64,000 bases of DNA, taken from Massilia alkalitolerans DSM 17462 (GTDB lineage Bacteria > Pseudomonadota > Gammaproteobacteria > Burkholderiales > Burkholderiaceae_D). The position numbers and the translations under genes were made by a program. The notes under the pieces were generated by a model. That model was not told where the DNA came from, made no database searches, and saw only the letters and a program-made list of their open reading frames with translations. The stretch is taken from NCBI RefSeq assembly GCF_000427785.1, contig NZ_ATYR01000003.1, positions 316,386-380,385 of the forward strand, given 5' to 3'. Positions 1 to 8,651 of this stretch are shown here, in pieces. Every line of letters begins with the position of its first letter. Within the stretch, counting starts at the first letter, position 1.

Positions 1-916
1 ACTGCGGGTCGGTGGCATAGCCGGCGCGCTGCAGGCCGTGGGCGAAGGCCGCGGCATCGCCGCCGCTGTTGAGTACCTTGTCATAGCGCGGATTCCTGGC
101 CAGCATGTTGGCGTAGTCCTTGAACGAGTCGGCCGGCGTATCGTAGGCGCGGAAGCGCTCCACCTTCTGGCGCGCCACACCATTGACGTATTCGGTGGTC
201 ACGGCGGTGGCGACCTTGCCCTTCCAGCCCGGGCCAGCCTTGATGCCGAACAGGTTGTTGCTGCTGCTGCCGTCGGCGTTGCGGATCATGCGCTTGCCCC
301 AGCCGCTTTCCAGCGCCGCCTGGCCGAGCATGAACTTGGCCGGCACGCCGGTGGCGCGCTCGGCCTCGGCCGCGTGGGCATGCAGCTTTTCCTGGAAATT
401 GCGCACGTGCGCAGGCTGGACGCGGCCGCTGGCGGTGGTCAGGGGCAGCACCGGCGCGCCCGGCTGGGTGGCGCCGGTCTTGATCATCGTCGCCGCGTCC
501 ATGCCCGGACGCATGCTGCCATCCAGGGGCGCCATGGCCGATGCAGCCGCTGCCGCCTTGCCTGCGGCGACGCCGTCGGCGCCGATGGCCAGTGCCTGGG
601 CGCCCATCTGGTTCGCGCTCAGCTGGCGGGTCAGCACGTCGGCCAGGCCCATGCCGCGCTTGGCCAGGTTCTGGCTCAGCTGCTGGTCCAGCATGCCCGT
701 GAACATCTTGCTCTGCTGGTTGTCCATGATCCCCTCTTGCGGGGTGGCCTCGCGCATGCTCTTCATCATCATGTTGATGAACATGGCTTCGAACTGGGTC
801 GCCGCTTCCTTCAGCGCGGCGGGCGAGCCGTTCCTGGCGCCTTGCTTGAGTTCGCCCAGGCCCTTGGTGTCGAGGGCAAACTTGCTGGTCAGGTCGGTGG
901 AGGGAGAGCCGATCAT
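1..916 (-). CDS. flgJ: Flagellar rod-cap protein / peptidoglycan hydrolase FlgJ (partial)
   Basis: Last gene of the rod-hook-ring operon, read from ATG at 914-916 off the left edge, so the C-terminus is missing. The N-terminal part (residues about 1-105) carries the rod-capping signature FEAMFINMMMKSMRE followed by a Gln/Met-rich stretch. The part nearest the edge (FRAYDTPADSFKDYANML) matches the glucosaminidase domain that cuts peptidoglycan so the rod can cross it. This dual-domain form is the rule in beta- and gammaproteobacteria. It starts 16 nt after the flgI stop. It is absent from simple start-to-stop searches only because its stop lies outside the window. Confidence 0.93.
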   Translation of the reverse strand, partial: MIGSPSTDLTSKFALDTKGLGELKQGARNGSPAALKEAATQFEAMFINMMMKSMREATPQEGIMDNQQSKMFTGMLDQQLSQNLAKRGMGLADVLTRQLSANQMGAQALAIGADGVAAGKAAAAASAMAPLDGSMRPGMDAATMIKTGATQPGAPVLPLTTASGRVQPAHVRNFQEKLHAHAAEAERATGVPAKFMLGQAALESGWGKRMIRNADGSSSNNLFGIKAGPGWKGKVATAVTTEYVNGVARQKVERFRAYDTPADSFKDYANMLARNPRYDKVLNSGGDAAAFAHGLQRAGYATDPQ

Positions 917-932
917 GGTATCCGGTGCCTAT

Positions 933-2036
933 TTAGATGATCTCGAGTTCGGCGCGCAGCGAACCGGCGGCCTTGAGTGCCTGCAGGATGGCCAGCAGGT
1001 CTTGCGGCGTGGTGCCGATCGAATTCATGGCTTTCACCACTTCGGCCAGCGAAGCGCCGCCCTTGATCATCAGCACGCGGCCCGGGTCTTTCTTGACGTC
1101 GACCGAGGTGTTGCGGGTCACGGCGGTGCCGCCCAGCGAACCCGGGGCCGGCTGGCTGACGTTGGTCTCGGCGCCCACCGTCACGGTCAGGTTGCCGTGC
1201 GAGATGGCGCAGCTTTCCAGCATCACGGCCTGGTTCATCACGACCGAACCGGTGCGGGCATTCATGATGACCTTTGCCGCGTCCCTGGCGCGCGCGACGT
1301 CGATGCTTTCCAGCTGACCGATGAAGGCCACCCGCTGGTCGCTCGAGGAGGGCGTGCGCACGCGGATCACGCGGCCGTCCAGGGCGGTGGCGATGCCGGC
1401 GCCGAACTGGTCGTTGATGGCTTCGACCACGCGGGCGGCGGTCGAGAAATCGGTCTGGTTCAGTTCCAGGCGAATCTGGTTGTCCGCGCCGAGGTTCGAG
1501 GCGACGGCGCGCTCGACGGTGGCGCCGCTGGACACCTTGCCAACGGAAAGGTGATTCACCTGCACCTGGGCGCCGCCGGCCTGGGCGCCGACGCCGCCGA
1601 CCAGCACGTTGCCCTGGGCCATGGCATACACCTGGCCGTCGGCGCCGTGCAGCGGCGTCATGAGCAAGGTGCCGCCGCGCAGGCTCTTCGCATTGCCGAT
1701 CGAGGACACGGTGATGTCGATGGTCTGGCCAGGCTGGGCGAAGGCCGGCAGCGAGGTGGTGACCATCACGGCCGCGACGTTCTTCAGCTGCAGCTGGGTG
1801 CCCGGCGGCAGGTTGACGCCCTTCTGCTGCAGCATCGCCTGGATCGACTGCACGGTGAACGGGGTTTGACTGGTCTGGTCGCCGGTGCCGTCCAGGCCCA
1901 CGACGATGCCGTAGCCCGACAGCTGGTTCTGGCGCACGCCGGCGATGCTGGCGAGGTCCTTGATGCGCTCGGCCTGGGCCAGGGGCGCCGCGCCCAGCAA
2001 GGCCGCGGCGAACAAAACGATGGAAGCGAATTTCAT
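933..2036 (-). CDS. flgI: Flagellar P-ring protein FlgI
   Basis: Periplasmic P-ring subunit that forms, with FlgH, the bushing around the flagellar rod in the peptidoglycan layer. The 367-residue protein has a Sec signal peptide (residues 1-22, ending AQA) and then the family opening ERIKDLASIAGVRQNQLSGYG; the C-terminus LLAILQALKAAGSLRAELEI is also typical. Length agrees with the family (about 365-370). ATG start; 8 nt separate it from the flgH stop, so it is co-transcribed with flgH. Confidence 0.97.
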   Translation of the reverse strand: MKFASIVLFAAALLGAAPLAQAERIKDLASIAGVRQNQLSGYGIVVGLDGTGDQTSQTPFTVQSIQAMLQQKGVNLPPGTQLQLKNVAAVMVTTSLPAFAQPGQTIDITVSSIGNAKSLRGGTLLMTPLHGADGQVYAMAQGNVLVGGVGAQAGGAQVQVNHLSVGKVSSGATVERAVASNLGADNQIRLELNQTDFSTAARVVEAINDQFGAGIATALDGRVIRVRTPSSSDQRVAFIGQLESIDVARARDAAKVIMNARTGSVVMNQAVMLESCAISHGNLTVTVGAETNVSQPAPGSLGGTAVTRNTSVDVKKDPGRVLMIKGGASLAEVVKAMNSIGTTPQDLLAILQALKAAGSLRAELEII

Positions 2037-2044
2037 GGCAAGCC

Positions 2045-2692
2045 TCAGAACGGCAGCATCGACTGGAAGAAGCGCGAGAACATATTGCTCAGCTCGGCTT
2101 TGTCGACGCGGCTGTTGGTACGGTATTCGACGCGTGCGTCGGCGATCACGGTCGACGCGACGATGTTGCCCGGCTGGATGGTGTCCGGCGCGACCATGCC
2201 CGAGAAGCGGATGTACTCGACGCCCTTGTTCATGGCCACCTGTTTCTCGCCGGCCACGATCAGGTTGCCGTTAGGGAGCACTTCGGTGACGGTCACGCCG
2301 AGGGTGCCGGTGAAGTTGTTCGACGCGCTCTGGGTGTCGGCATCCGCGAACTTGTTCGCGCCTTCCAGTCCCACGTTGGCGCCGATGCGCGCCTGCAGCG
2401 GACCCGGCACCGCGAAGCTGGCGCTGCCCGTCTTGCTGCCGGTGCTGGCGCCCGACTTGCCGGCCGAGGTGCGCTCGCTGATGTTCACCGTCAGCAGGTC
2501 GCCGATGTGGCGCGCGCGGCGGTCTTCGAACATCGGGCGATAGCTGTTGGCGTTGTAAATGGCGCCGTCCGCGCTTGGGGCGGCCTGCACCAGCATCGGG
2601 CGCGCCGAGGTAGGGCCCTGGACGATGGTGCTCGGGGTGGTCGAGCACCCGGCGACGGCGACCAGCGCGGCCGCGGCGAAGAAGCGTTTCAT
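2045..2692 (-). CDS. flgH: Flagellar L-ring lipoprotein FlgH
   Basis: Outer-membrane lipoprotein that forms the L ring of the basal body. A lipoprotein signal is visible: a short charged start, a hydrophobic run, and a lipobox VAGC with Cys16 as the lipidated residue. The conserved region SYRPMFEDRRARHIGDLLTVNISE and the late motif VEYIRFSGMVAPDTI match FlgH. 215 residues is close to the usual 220-235. It lies 12 nt after flgG and 8 nt before flgI in the same operon. Confidence 0.96.
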   Translation of the reverse strand: MKRFFAAAALVAVAGCSTTPSTIVQGPTSARPMLVQAAPSADGAIYNANSYRPMFEDRRARHIGDLLTVNISERTSAGKSGASTGSKTGSASFAVPGPLQARIGANVGLEGANKFADADTQSASNNFTGTLGVTVTEVLPNGNLIVAGEKQVAMNKGVEYIRFSGMVAPDTIQPGNIVASTVIADARVEYRTNSRVDKAELSNMFSRFFQSMLPF

Positions 2693-2704
2693 GCGTGTTC
2701 CTGA

Positions 2705-3487
2705 TTACAGCTGGGCCAGCTTTTGCAGCATCTGGTCGGAAGTGGTGATCGCCTTGCTGTTGATCTCGTAGGCGCGCTGGGTCTGGATCATGTTGACCAT
2801 TTCCTCGACCACGTTCACGTTCGACGATTCGACGTAACCCTGCATGAGGACGCCAGAACCATTGGTGCCCGGCACGTTCAGGTTCGGGTTGCCCGACGCA
2901 CCGGTCTCGACGTACAGGTTCTCGCCGCGCGATTCGAGCCCGGCCGGGTTGATGAAGGTGGCCAGCTGCAGCGAGCCGATCTGGGTCGGCGCCACGGTGC
3001 CCGGCAGCTTCACCGACACGGTGCCGTCGCGGCCCACCGTGATCGATTCGGCGTTGGCCGGGATCGTGATGGCGGGCTGGACCACGAAACCGCTGGAGGT
3101 GACCAGCTGGCCGTTCTGGTCGGTCTGGAAGGAGCCGTCGCGGGTATACGCCTGGGTGCCGTCCGGCAGCAGGACCGGAAAGAAGCCCGAACCGTTGACC
3201 ATGACGTCCTTCGAATTGCCGGTCAGCTGGGGGTTACCCTGGGTGTGGATGCGCTCGGTGGCGACAGTGCGCACGCCGGTGCCGATCTGCAGGCCCGACG
3301 GCAGGTTGTTCTGCTGCGAGGACTGGGCGCCGGGCTGGCGGATGTTCTGGTACAGCAGGTCCTCGAACACCGCACGCGAGCGCTTGAAGCCGCTCGTGCT
3401 CACGTTGGCGAGGTTGTTCGAGATGACGTCGAGGTTGGTTTGCTGCGCTTCGAGGCCGGTCTTGGCGATAAACAGCGAACGGATCAT
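2705..3487 (-). CDS. flgG: Flagellar distal rod protein FlgG
   Basis: Distal rod subunit linking the proximal rod to the hook. The 260-residue protein has the flagellar rod/hook N-terminal motif (residues about 5-35, [21 protein letters not shown]), the central motif [22 protein letters not shown], and the C-terminal heptad region [20 protein letters not shown]. Length matches FlgG (260). ATG start with AGGAGAATCCC upstream, a good ribosome-binding site. Confidence 0.97.
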   Translation of the reverse strand: MIRSLFIAKTGLEAQQTNLDVISNNLANVSTSGFKRSRAVFEDLLYQNIRQPGAQSSQQNNLPSGLQIGTGVRTVATERIHTQGNPQLTGNSKDVMVNGSGFFPVLLPDGTQAYTRDGSFQTDQNGQLVTSSGFVVQPAITIPANAESITVGRDGTVSVKLPGTVAPTQIGSLQLATFINPAGLESRGENLYVETGASGNPNLNVPGTNGSGVLMQGYVESSNVNVVEEMVNMIQTQRAYEINSKAITTSDQMLQKLAQL

Positions 3488-3551
3488 GGGATTCTCCTAT
3501 TGGCGACGGACGAAGTCCGCCACGTACAGGAGAATTATGCTGGAGCAACTA

Positions 3552-4292
3552 TCAATTCAAAGCGAGGATCTGGGTGGCTTTCGCCGCGTTATTCTCGGCG
3601 TTCTTCAACAGGCTCATTTGGGTCTCGAAAGAACGTGCCAGGCTGATCATGCTCACCATCGAATCGACCGCGCTGACGTTGCTGCCCTCGAGGGCGCCGC
3701 CGGCCACGCGTACCGCCGGGTCAACTTGCGCCGTGCCGCCATCCTTCAGGCGGAACAGGCCGTCGTCGCCGCGCACCAGGTCCTGCGCCGCGGGATTCAC
3801 CAGTTTCAGGCGCCCGAGGATGTTGGCGGCCGCCGGCTGGTCGGTGGTGGAGATGGTCGAGATGGTGCCGTCGCCGCCCACCGTGACGGTGACGTCCGGC
3901 GGGATCGTGATCGGGCCGCCCTCGCCCGCGATGGTGGCGCCGCCCGCAGTGGTGAGCAGGCCGTTCTGGCTGGTCTGCAGGGAACCGTTGCGGGTATACG
4001 CCTCGGTGCCGTCCGGCATCTGCACCGCCAGCCAGCCCTCGCCCTTGACGGCGACGTCCAGCTCGCGCCCGGTAACCTGCAGCGCACCCGGGGTGAAGTC
4101 GGCCGCCGCGGTCGAATTGACCACGAAGGCGCGCGTCGGCAGTCCTTCGCTCTGCACCGGCACGGCGCGGAACACGTCCAGCTGGGCGCGGAAGCCCGTG
4201 GTGTTCACGTTGGCCAGGTTGTTCGAGGTCGTGGCCTGCTGTTCCAGGATGTGCTTGGCGCCGCTGGCGGCGGTGTAGATCAGGCGGTCCAT
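3552..4292 (-). CDS. flgF: Flagellar proximal rod protein FlgF
   Basis: Proximal rod subunit. The 246-residue protein starts MDRLIYTAASGAKHILEQQ, the FlgF type of start, followed by SNNLANVNTTGFRAQLD. The central KGEGWLAVQMPDGTEAYTRNG and the C-terminal SMVSMISLARSFETQM motifs are typical of the FlgF/FlgG group; the lower similarity to FlgG and the shorter length separate it from its neighbour. A 115-nt spacer with a palindromic repeat precedes it, the largest internal gap in this operon. Confidence 0.95.
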   Translation of the reverse strand: MDRLIYTAASGAKHILEQQATTSNNLANVNTTGFRAQLDVFRAVPVQSEGLPTRAFVVNSTAAADFTPGALQVTGRELDVAVKGEGWLAVQMPDGTEAYTRNGSLQTSQNGLLTTAGGATIAGEGGPITIPPDVTVTVGGDGTISTISTTDQPAAANILGRLKLVNPAAQDLVRGDDGLFRLKDGGTAQVDPAVRVAGGALEGSNVSAVDSMVSMISLARSFETQMSLLKNAENNAAKATQILALN

Positions 4293-4326
4293 GATATTTT
4301 TTCCATTTCCGGTGATTCGACGGTTG

Positions 4327-4396
4327 GTTGAACGCGCGGTCGGGAGACCCGACCACCCTACGTAGGGTGTTCGGCTTCGCCGAACGCGCGTTCAAC
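4327..4396. repeat. Paired palindromic intergenic repeat, copy 1 (compact form)
   Basis: Two palindromic units meet head to head: GTTGAACGCGCGGTCGG...CCACCCTAC is followed directly by GTAGGGTG...CGCGCGTTCAAC. Each unit has its own small hairpin (GGTCGGGAGACCCGACC and TTCGGCTTCGCCGAA). The same unit recurs at 16885, 53118, 54262 and 62228. Here it lies between flgE and flgF inside the operon, where it could trim or stabilise mRNA ends. The arrangement is like the BIME/REP elements of other bacteria. Confidence 0.85.
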
Positions 4397-4407
4397 TCAC
4401 GTATGAA

Positions 4408-5952
4408 TTAACGCAAATTGACGAGGGTCTGCAACACCGAATCCTGCGTCTTGATGGTCTGCGCATTCGCCTGGTACACGCGCTGCGCGGTGATCATGTT
4501 GACCAGTTCCGCGGTCAGGTCGACGTTCGAGCTCTCCACCGCCGACTGCTGCAGCACGCCCATCCCGCCGGTATTGGGCGTCCCGAGCAGCGGCACGCCC
4601 GAGCTGGCCGATTCCGCCCAGGCATTGTTGCCCAACGGTTCGAGGCCGTTCGGATTGGTAAAGTTCGCCAGGATCACCTGGCCGAGCGGCTTGGTCTGGC
4701 CGTTGCTGTACTGTCCCAGAATGACGCCATCGGCGCCGGTCGTGAAACGCTGCAGATTGCCCGCCGCATAGCCATCCTGGACCAGCCGCTTCTCGCTGGT
4801 CGCGGTGCCGTACTGGGTGGAGCCGTTGTAGTCGATGGTGATCGGCATGGTCAGCTCGGCGCCGGTCGGCGGAAACACGGGCAGTCCGCCCTTCGGCGTC
4901 AGCACGCCGGCAACGCCGGAGGTCGCCTTGTTCAGGGTGCCATTGGAGTCGAAACGCAGGGTGTCGATCAGCTTGGCCGGCACCTTGATGGCATCGGCCA
5001 TTGCCTTGTCGATCTCGGCGGGCGTCGCGCCCGGCACGGCGGCGGCGTTGGCCGCGGCCTTGCCGATGTCGGTCTGGTTCTCGGCGGTGGCGCCCCGGGT
5101 GCCGGCGGCTGCCACCACCATGGCCGAGGCGGCCGCTGCATAGGTTCCGAGCGCCCCCGCGATCGTCGCGGCGACTGGCGGAACCGCTTTCGTGGCAGCC
5201 TCCCAGGCGATACGGGCATCGTTCACGGCGGTGAACTCCGGCCCGCTCCCCTGCGCCGCGGCAGCTGCCTCCATGGCAGCCATCTCGACGCCGTCGACGG
5301 CGACGTACACGTTCCAGGCGCCGGGTTCAGCGCCCTTGACGTAGAAGGTCGACAGCACGTGCGGATTGCCGAGGGTGTCATACACGCTCATCGGGCTCTG
5401 CTTGTTGTACGAGGTCGGATCGTTCGCATTGAAGGTCGAGGTGGTCGGCGGCAGGCTGCGCGAATCGAGGTTCATCTCGATCTTGACGGCCGTCGTCTTG
5501 ACCGGCGCCAGGTCGGACGTGTCGATCCGCAGCGGGGTCGGCGCGCCGGCCACCAGCTGGCCGTTCTGGTTCAGGCCGTAGCCGGTCAGCTTGGCGCCCT
5601 GCGCATTGATCAGGAAGCCGTTCTTGTCCAGCGAGAACTGGCCATTGCGGCTGTACTGGACGATGCCCGAGGCTTCGGTACGGAAGAAGCCGGCGCCGTT
5701 GATGGCGATGTCGAGCGGGTTGTTCGAGGCTTCGACGTTACCTTGCGTGAACTGCTGGGCGATGTTCGCTACCTTGACGCCGATACCGGCCGAGATGCCG
5801 CCGGCGCCGTTCAGCGAGTTCGCGTAGACGTCGGCGAACTGGGTGGTCGAGCCCTTGAAGCCGACCGTGCTGGCGTTGGCGATGTTGTTGCCGATGACGT
5901 CGAGGGATTTGGCTGCGCCGTTCAAGCCGCTCAGGCCTTGCTGGAAAGACAT
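4408..5952 (-). CDS. flgE: Flagellar hook protein FlgE with an Ala-rich insertion
   Basis: Subunit of the flagellar hook, the universal joint between rod and filament. The N-terminus MSFQQGLSGLNGAAKSLDVIG and C-terminus LVNMITAQRVYQANAQTIKT are classic FlgE and form the D0/D1 core. At 514 residues it is about 100 longer than the enterobacterial protein. The extra length is a single Ala-rich block, residues about 223-326 (4975-5286), between VYVAVDG and LIDTLRFDSNG. That falls in the surface-exposed outer domain, so it should be tolerated by hook assembly (inference). The reading frame is intact. Confidence 0.96.
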   Translation of the reverse strand: MSFQQGLSGLNGAAKSLDVIGNNIANASTVGFKGSTTQFADVYANSLNGAGGISAGIGVKVANIAQQFTQGNVEASNNPLDIAINGAGFFRTEASGIVQYSRNGQFSLDKNGFLINAQGAKLTGYGLNQNGQLVAGAPTPLRIDTSDLAPVKTTAVKIEMNLDSRSLPPTTSTFNANDPTSYNKQSPMSVYDTLGNPHVLSTFYVKGAEPGAWNVYVAVDGVEMAAMEAAAAAQGSGPEFTAVNDARIAWEAATKAVPPVAATIAGALGTYAAAASAMVVAAAGTRGATAENQTDIGKAAANAAAVPGATPAEIDKAMADAIKVPAKLIDTLRFDSNGTLNKATSGVAGVLTPKGGLPVFPPTGAELTMPITIDYNGSTQYGTATSEKRLVQDGYAAGNLQRFTTGADGVILGQYSNGQTKPLGQVILANFTNPNGLEPLGNNAWAESASSGVPLLGTPNTGGMGVLQQSAVESSNVDLTAELVNMITAQRVYQANAQTIKTQDSVLQTLVNLR

Positions 5953-5991
5953 GGTGTACTCCTGAAGAATGAATGAAGTAAGCGGCTCGGC

Positions 5992-6702
5992 TTACAGTAC
6001 TTGTTTGATATCGGCCATCGTGACGGCGCCCTTGACCGGCAGGTTCAGCTTGATGCCGTCCTTGCCGCCCGTGGTGACGCTGGCCACGCTGTCGAAGGAC
6101 AGGGTGCGCGCATCCTTCAGTTCCTCGCCGCCGCGGGTGGCGACCACCTTGTAGGTATAGGTGCCGTCCGGCAGGGTCACCGGCTTGCCGTCTTCGCCCA
6201 GCTTGTCCGGGTCGGACACGCCGTCCCAGGCGATCGGCAGCACGCCGGCTTCCTGGGCGCCCAGCTCGATGGTGGCGACTTCCTTGCCGGTGGCATTGCT
6301 GGTGATGACCACCTGCACCTTGTCGGCTGCGCTGTCGAGTTCCACGCCCAGGATGGCCTTGCCCTCCTGCAGGCCGAGCTTGTAACCCTCGACCAGCACG
6401 CCGTGGCCGATCAGGTTGGTCGCCTGCATCGCTTCGGCCGACTGGTAGCTGCTCTTCAGCGATTCCAGGGTGGCGTTGAGCTTGTTGACGCCGGTGACGG
6501 TCGACAGCTGCGCCAGCTGGCTGGTGACCTGCGCGTTGTCGAGCGGGTTCAGCGGGTCCTGGTTCTTCAGCTGGGTGACCAGCAGGGTCATGAACTTGTC
6601 GGTATCGGCCTGGACGCTGTCGACTTCGGCCTTCTTGCCGTTCATGGTCGACATCAGGTCGGTGACGTTGGCGCCCGGGTTGGCGGTGTTAATCGTTGTC
6701 AT
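5992..6702 (-). CDS. flgD: Flagellar hook-cap / hook assembly protein FlgD
   Basis: Scaffold that caps the growing hook and is lost on completion. 236 residues: the N-terminal motif DKFMTLLVTQLKNQDPLNPLDNAQ followed by SQLAQLSTVTGVNKLN is the FlgD signature, and the C-terminal half has the FLN/tudor-like beta-rich domain with WDGVSDPDKLGEDGKPVTLPDGTYTY. It lies between flgC and flgE as usual, 39 nt before flgE. Confidence 0.96.
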   Translation of the reverse strand: MTTINTANPGANVTDLMSTMNGKKAEVDSVQADTDKFMTLLVTQLKNQDPLNPLDNAQVTSQLAQLSTVTGVNKLNATLESLKSSYQSAEAMQATNLIGHGVLVEGYKLGLQEGKAILGVELDSAADKVQVVITSNATGKEVATIELGAQEAGVLPIAWDGVSDPDKLGEDGKPVTLPDGTYTYKVVATRGGEELKDARTLSFDSVASVTTGGKDGIKLNLPVKGAVTMADIKQVL

Positions 6703-6725
6703 GGGTGGTCACGGCTTATGGGTTC

Positions 6726-7127
6726 TTATTGACCGAGGGTCAGGGTCTTGAGCAGCATGGTCTTGGCCGCATTCATGGTCTCGACGTTGGTCTGGTAGGA
6801 GCGCGAGGCCGACAGCATATTGACCATCTCGTCCACCACGTTCACGTTGGGCATCGCCACATAGCCCTTCTCGTCGGCCAGCGGGTGCTTGGGGTCGTAG
6901 ACCTGCTTGAGCGGCGACGGATCCTCGACCACTTCGCGCACGCGCACGCCGGTGGCGCCGGACTGCTGGGGCACGGCTTCGAACACGACCGCCTTGGCGC
7001 GGTAGGCTTCGCCGCTGGGGCTGGTGGCGCTGTCGGCATTGGCCAGGTTGGAGGCCGTGGTGTTCAGGCGCTGCGCCTGGGCACTCATGGCCGAACCGGA
7101 GACGTTGAAGATATTGAAGAGCGACAT
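6726..7127 (-). CDS. flgC: Flagellar proximal rod protein FlgC
   Basis: Proximal rod subunit, 133 residues, the usual length. [22 protein letters not shown] is followed by the [20 protein letters not shown] motif and the C-terminal [22 protein letters not shown] helix. It lies 16 nt after flgB and 23 nt before flgD, second in the operon. Confidence 0.97.
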   Translation of the reverse strand: MSLFNIFNVSGSAMSAQAQRLNTTASNLANADSATSPSGEAYRAKAVVFEAVPQQSGATGVRVREVVEDPSPLKQVYDPKHPLADEKGYVAMPNVNVVDEMVNMLSASRSYQTNVETMNAAKTMLLKTLTLGQ

Positions 7128-7143
7128 AGTCTATTAAACCTTT

Positions 7144-7560
7144 TTACTGTCCCTGGATGGCCGCCAGCAGGCCCTTGATCTGGTGGTTGATCATCGTGAT
7201 GCCCGCTTCGTAGCGCAGCGCGTTGTCGGCGAACTGGTTGCGTTCCACGTCCATGTCCACGGTATTGCCGTCCACGCTGCCCTGCACTTCGCCGCGGTAC
7301 AGGACCGGGGTGCCATTGGCCAGCACGTCGCCGGTCGCCGCGCCGCGCGCGAGGTGCTTGGGCGCGGTGGTGGCCAGCGGGCCGCCTGCGCCCTTGGAGG
7401 CAAGTGCATTCTGCAGCGCGTTCGAGAAATCGATGTCGCGCGCCTTGTAGTTCGGGGTGTCGGCGTTGGCGATGTTCGACGCCAGCAGTTCCTGGCGCTG
7501 GGCGCGCAGGGACAGGGCCGTTTCGTTGAAACTCAGGTACTGGTCGATCTTGCCGATCAT
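7144..7560 (-). CDS. flgB: Flagellar proximal rod protein FlgB
   Basis: First gene of the operon. The ATG at 7558-7560 gives MIGKIDQYLSFNETALSLRAQR, the normal FlgB start, with GGAGG four bases upstream; the GTG 33 nt further up is in frame but has no reason to be preferred. The motif ASNIANADTPNYKARDIDF and the C-terminal ALRYEAGITMINHQIKGL are diagnostic. 138 residues. The divergent intergenic region to flgA is about 165 bp and must hold both promoters; no convincing sigma-28 box was found in it. Confidence 0.96.
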   Translation of the reverse strand: MIGKIDQYLSFNETALSLRAQRQELLASNIANADTPNYKARDIDFSNALQNALASKGAGGPLATTAPKHLARGAATGDVLANGTPVLYRGEVQGSVDGNTVDMDVERNQFADNALRYEAGITMINHQIKGLLAAIQGQ

Positions 7561-7724
7561 GCCGCCTCCGCTAGAGACTTGTTGGGACAGCACCGATGAT
7601 ACGTACGGGCAACACGTCCCAATCGATCGATAAAGATGGGCAAACCCCGGCTATTCAAAGTTTCGCCAGAGAACCCTACTGCCTAAAATGGCAGCATCTC
7701 CCACCTGCATCTGCCGGATTGCCC

Positions 7725-8411
7725 ATGAAACGCACCATCGCCGCCGCCCTGCTCGTCCTGCTCGCCCCGCTCGCGAGCGCGCAAGGCCGCCAGAACCTCC
7801 CGGCCCTGCGCACGGTCGTGGAACAGTACCTGCAGAGCCAGAGCGCCGGCCTGCCGGGCCAGGTGACGATCAAGGTGGGACAAGTCGACCCGCGCACCAG
7901 CCTGGCAAGCTGCCCGGCGCCGGAAGCCTTCCAGCAGCCGGGCGCGCGGGCGTGGGGAAAAACAACGGTCGGGGTGCGCTGCACCGCCCCCTCGCCCTGG
8001 ACGGTGTATATTCAGGCCACCGTGCAGGTGATGGCCGACTACGTTGCCGCCGCCGTGCCGCTGGCCCAGGGCCAGCCAGTCGACGCCAGCCAGCTCGTCA
8101 TGATGAAGGGCGACATCGCCTCCATGCCGAACGGCATCATCACCGACATGGCCCAGGCCATCGGCCGCACGCCCACCGCCTCCTTGCCGTCCGGCACGCC
8201 GCTGCGCCTCGACACCTTGCGGTCGCGCCCGGTGGTCCAGCAGGGCCAGGCAGTGCGCCTGGTGTCGAAAGGAACGAACTTCTCGGTATCGAGCGAAGCG
8301 AAGGCGATCAGCAACGCCGGCGAAGGCCAGGTGGCGCAGGCGCGCACCCAGTCGGGAACCGTGGTGAGCGGCACCGCGCGGGCGGGCGGGATCATCGAAG
8401 TGGCGATCTGA
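7725..8411 (+). CDS. flgA: Flagellar P-ring assembly chaperone FlgA
   Basis: Periplasmic chaperone for FlgI assembly into the P ring. The ATG at 7725 gives a signal peptide (MKRTIAAALLVLLAPLASA, cleaved before QG) and 228 residues in total. The C-terminal SAF/ChapFlgA part carries RPVVQQGQAVRLVSKGTNFSV and GGIIEVAI at the end, as in the family. The frame stays open upstream of this ATG but the signal peptide fixes the start. Divergent from flgB; flgM follows after 240 nt. Confidence 0.95.
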   Translation: MKRTIAAALLVLLAPLASAQGRQNLPALRTVVEQYLQSQSAGLPGQVTIKVGQVDPRTSLASCPAPEAFQQPGARAWGKTTVGVRCTAPSPWTVYIQATVQVMADYVAAAVPLAQGQPVDASQLVMMKGDIASMPNGIITDMAQAIGRTPTASLPSGTPLRLDTLRSRPVVQQGQAVRLVSKGTNFSVSSEAKAISNAGEGQVAQARTQSGTVVSGTARAGGIIEVAI

Positions 8412-8460
8412 AAACCACTTTGCATATTTTCATTGGACGGCCTTTTCTGCGCTATGGACG

Positions 8461-8571
8461 TCTCGAAAAACCGTCGCGAGCGGCAGCAATGGTGGTTGAG
8501 AAGCGCAGCTGTACGAGTAGTACAGCGAGCATCGCAGACCGCCAGTGCAACGCGCAGCAGGTTTTTCGAGA
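8461..8571. repeat. Long concentric hairpin between flgA and flgM
   Basis: Outer arms TCTCGAAAAACC (8461-8472) and GGTTTTTCGAGA (8560-8571) are perfect complements. The inner arms GCTGTAC (8508-8514) and GTACAGC (8520-8526) are also perfect, around a GAGTA loop. Both pairs share the same centre (8516-8517), so this is one large imperfect hairpin of 111 nt rather than two. It starts 49 nt after the flgA stop and ends 5 nt before the flgM sigma-28 promoter. No T-run follows, so it is not a standard terminator. It may be a dispersed palindromic element; no second copy lies in this window. Confidence 0.8.
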
Positions 8572-8576
8572 TGGCC

Positions 8577-8603
8577 TAAAGTTTGTGAAATCCTTGCCGT
8601 TAC
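8577..8603 (+). promoter_or_regulatory. Sigma-28 (FliA) promoter of flgM
   Basis: TAAAGTTT (8577-8584), an 11-nt spacer, then GCCGTTAC (8596-8603). The sigma-28 consensus is TAAAGTTT-N11-GCCGATAA, so the -35 matches fully and the -10 at six of eight bases. Transcription would start near 8610. This rules out the in-frame ATG at 8607 and supports the GTG at 8652 as the flgM start. FliA-driven flgM expression is the normal feedback in flagellar regulation. Confidence 0.85.
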
Positions 8604-8651
8604 AGGATGCAGATCCCGGAGTTTCCGCTCCGAACAGAGAAGGATGATGCT

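Noticed and set aside
183..2543. 786-codon open frame on the plus strand over flgH-flgI-flgJ
   Set aside because: Antisense shadow of three certain flagellar genes in high-GC DNA; the product is low-complexity and matches no family.
7561..7593. Upstream GTG start for flgB
   Set aside because: Adds 11 residues not seen in the family; the ATG at 7560 has GGAGG at the right distance.
7630..7660. Sigma-28-like box (TAAAGATG...GCTATTCA) before flgA
   Set aside because: The -10 half matches the consensus poorly; flgA and flgB are normally early genes under other control.
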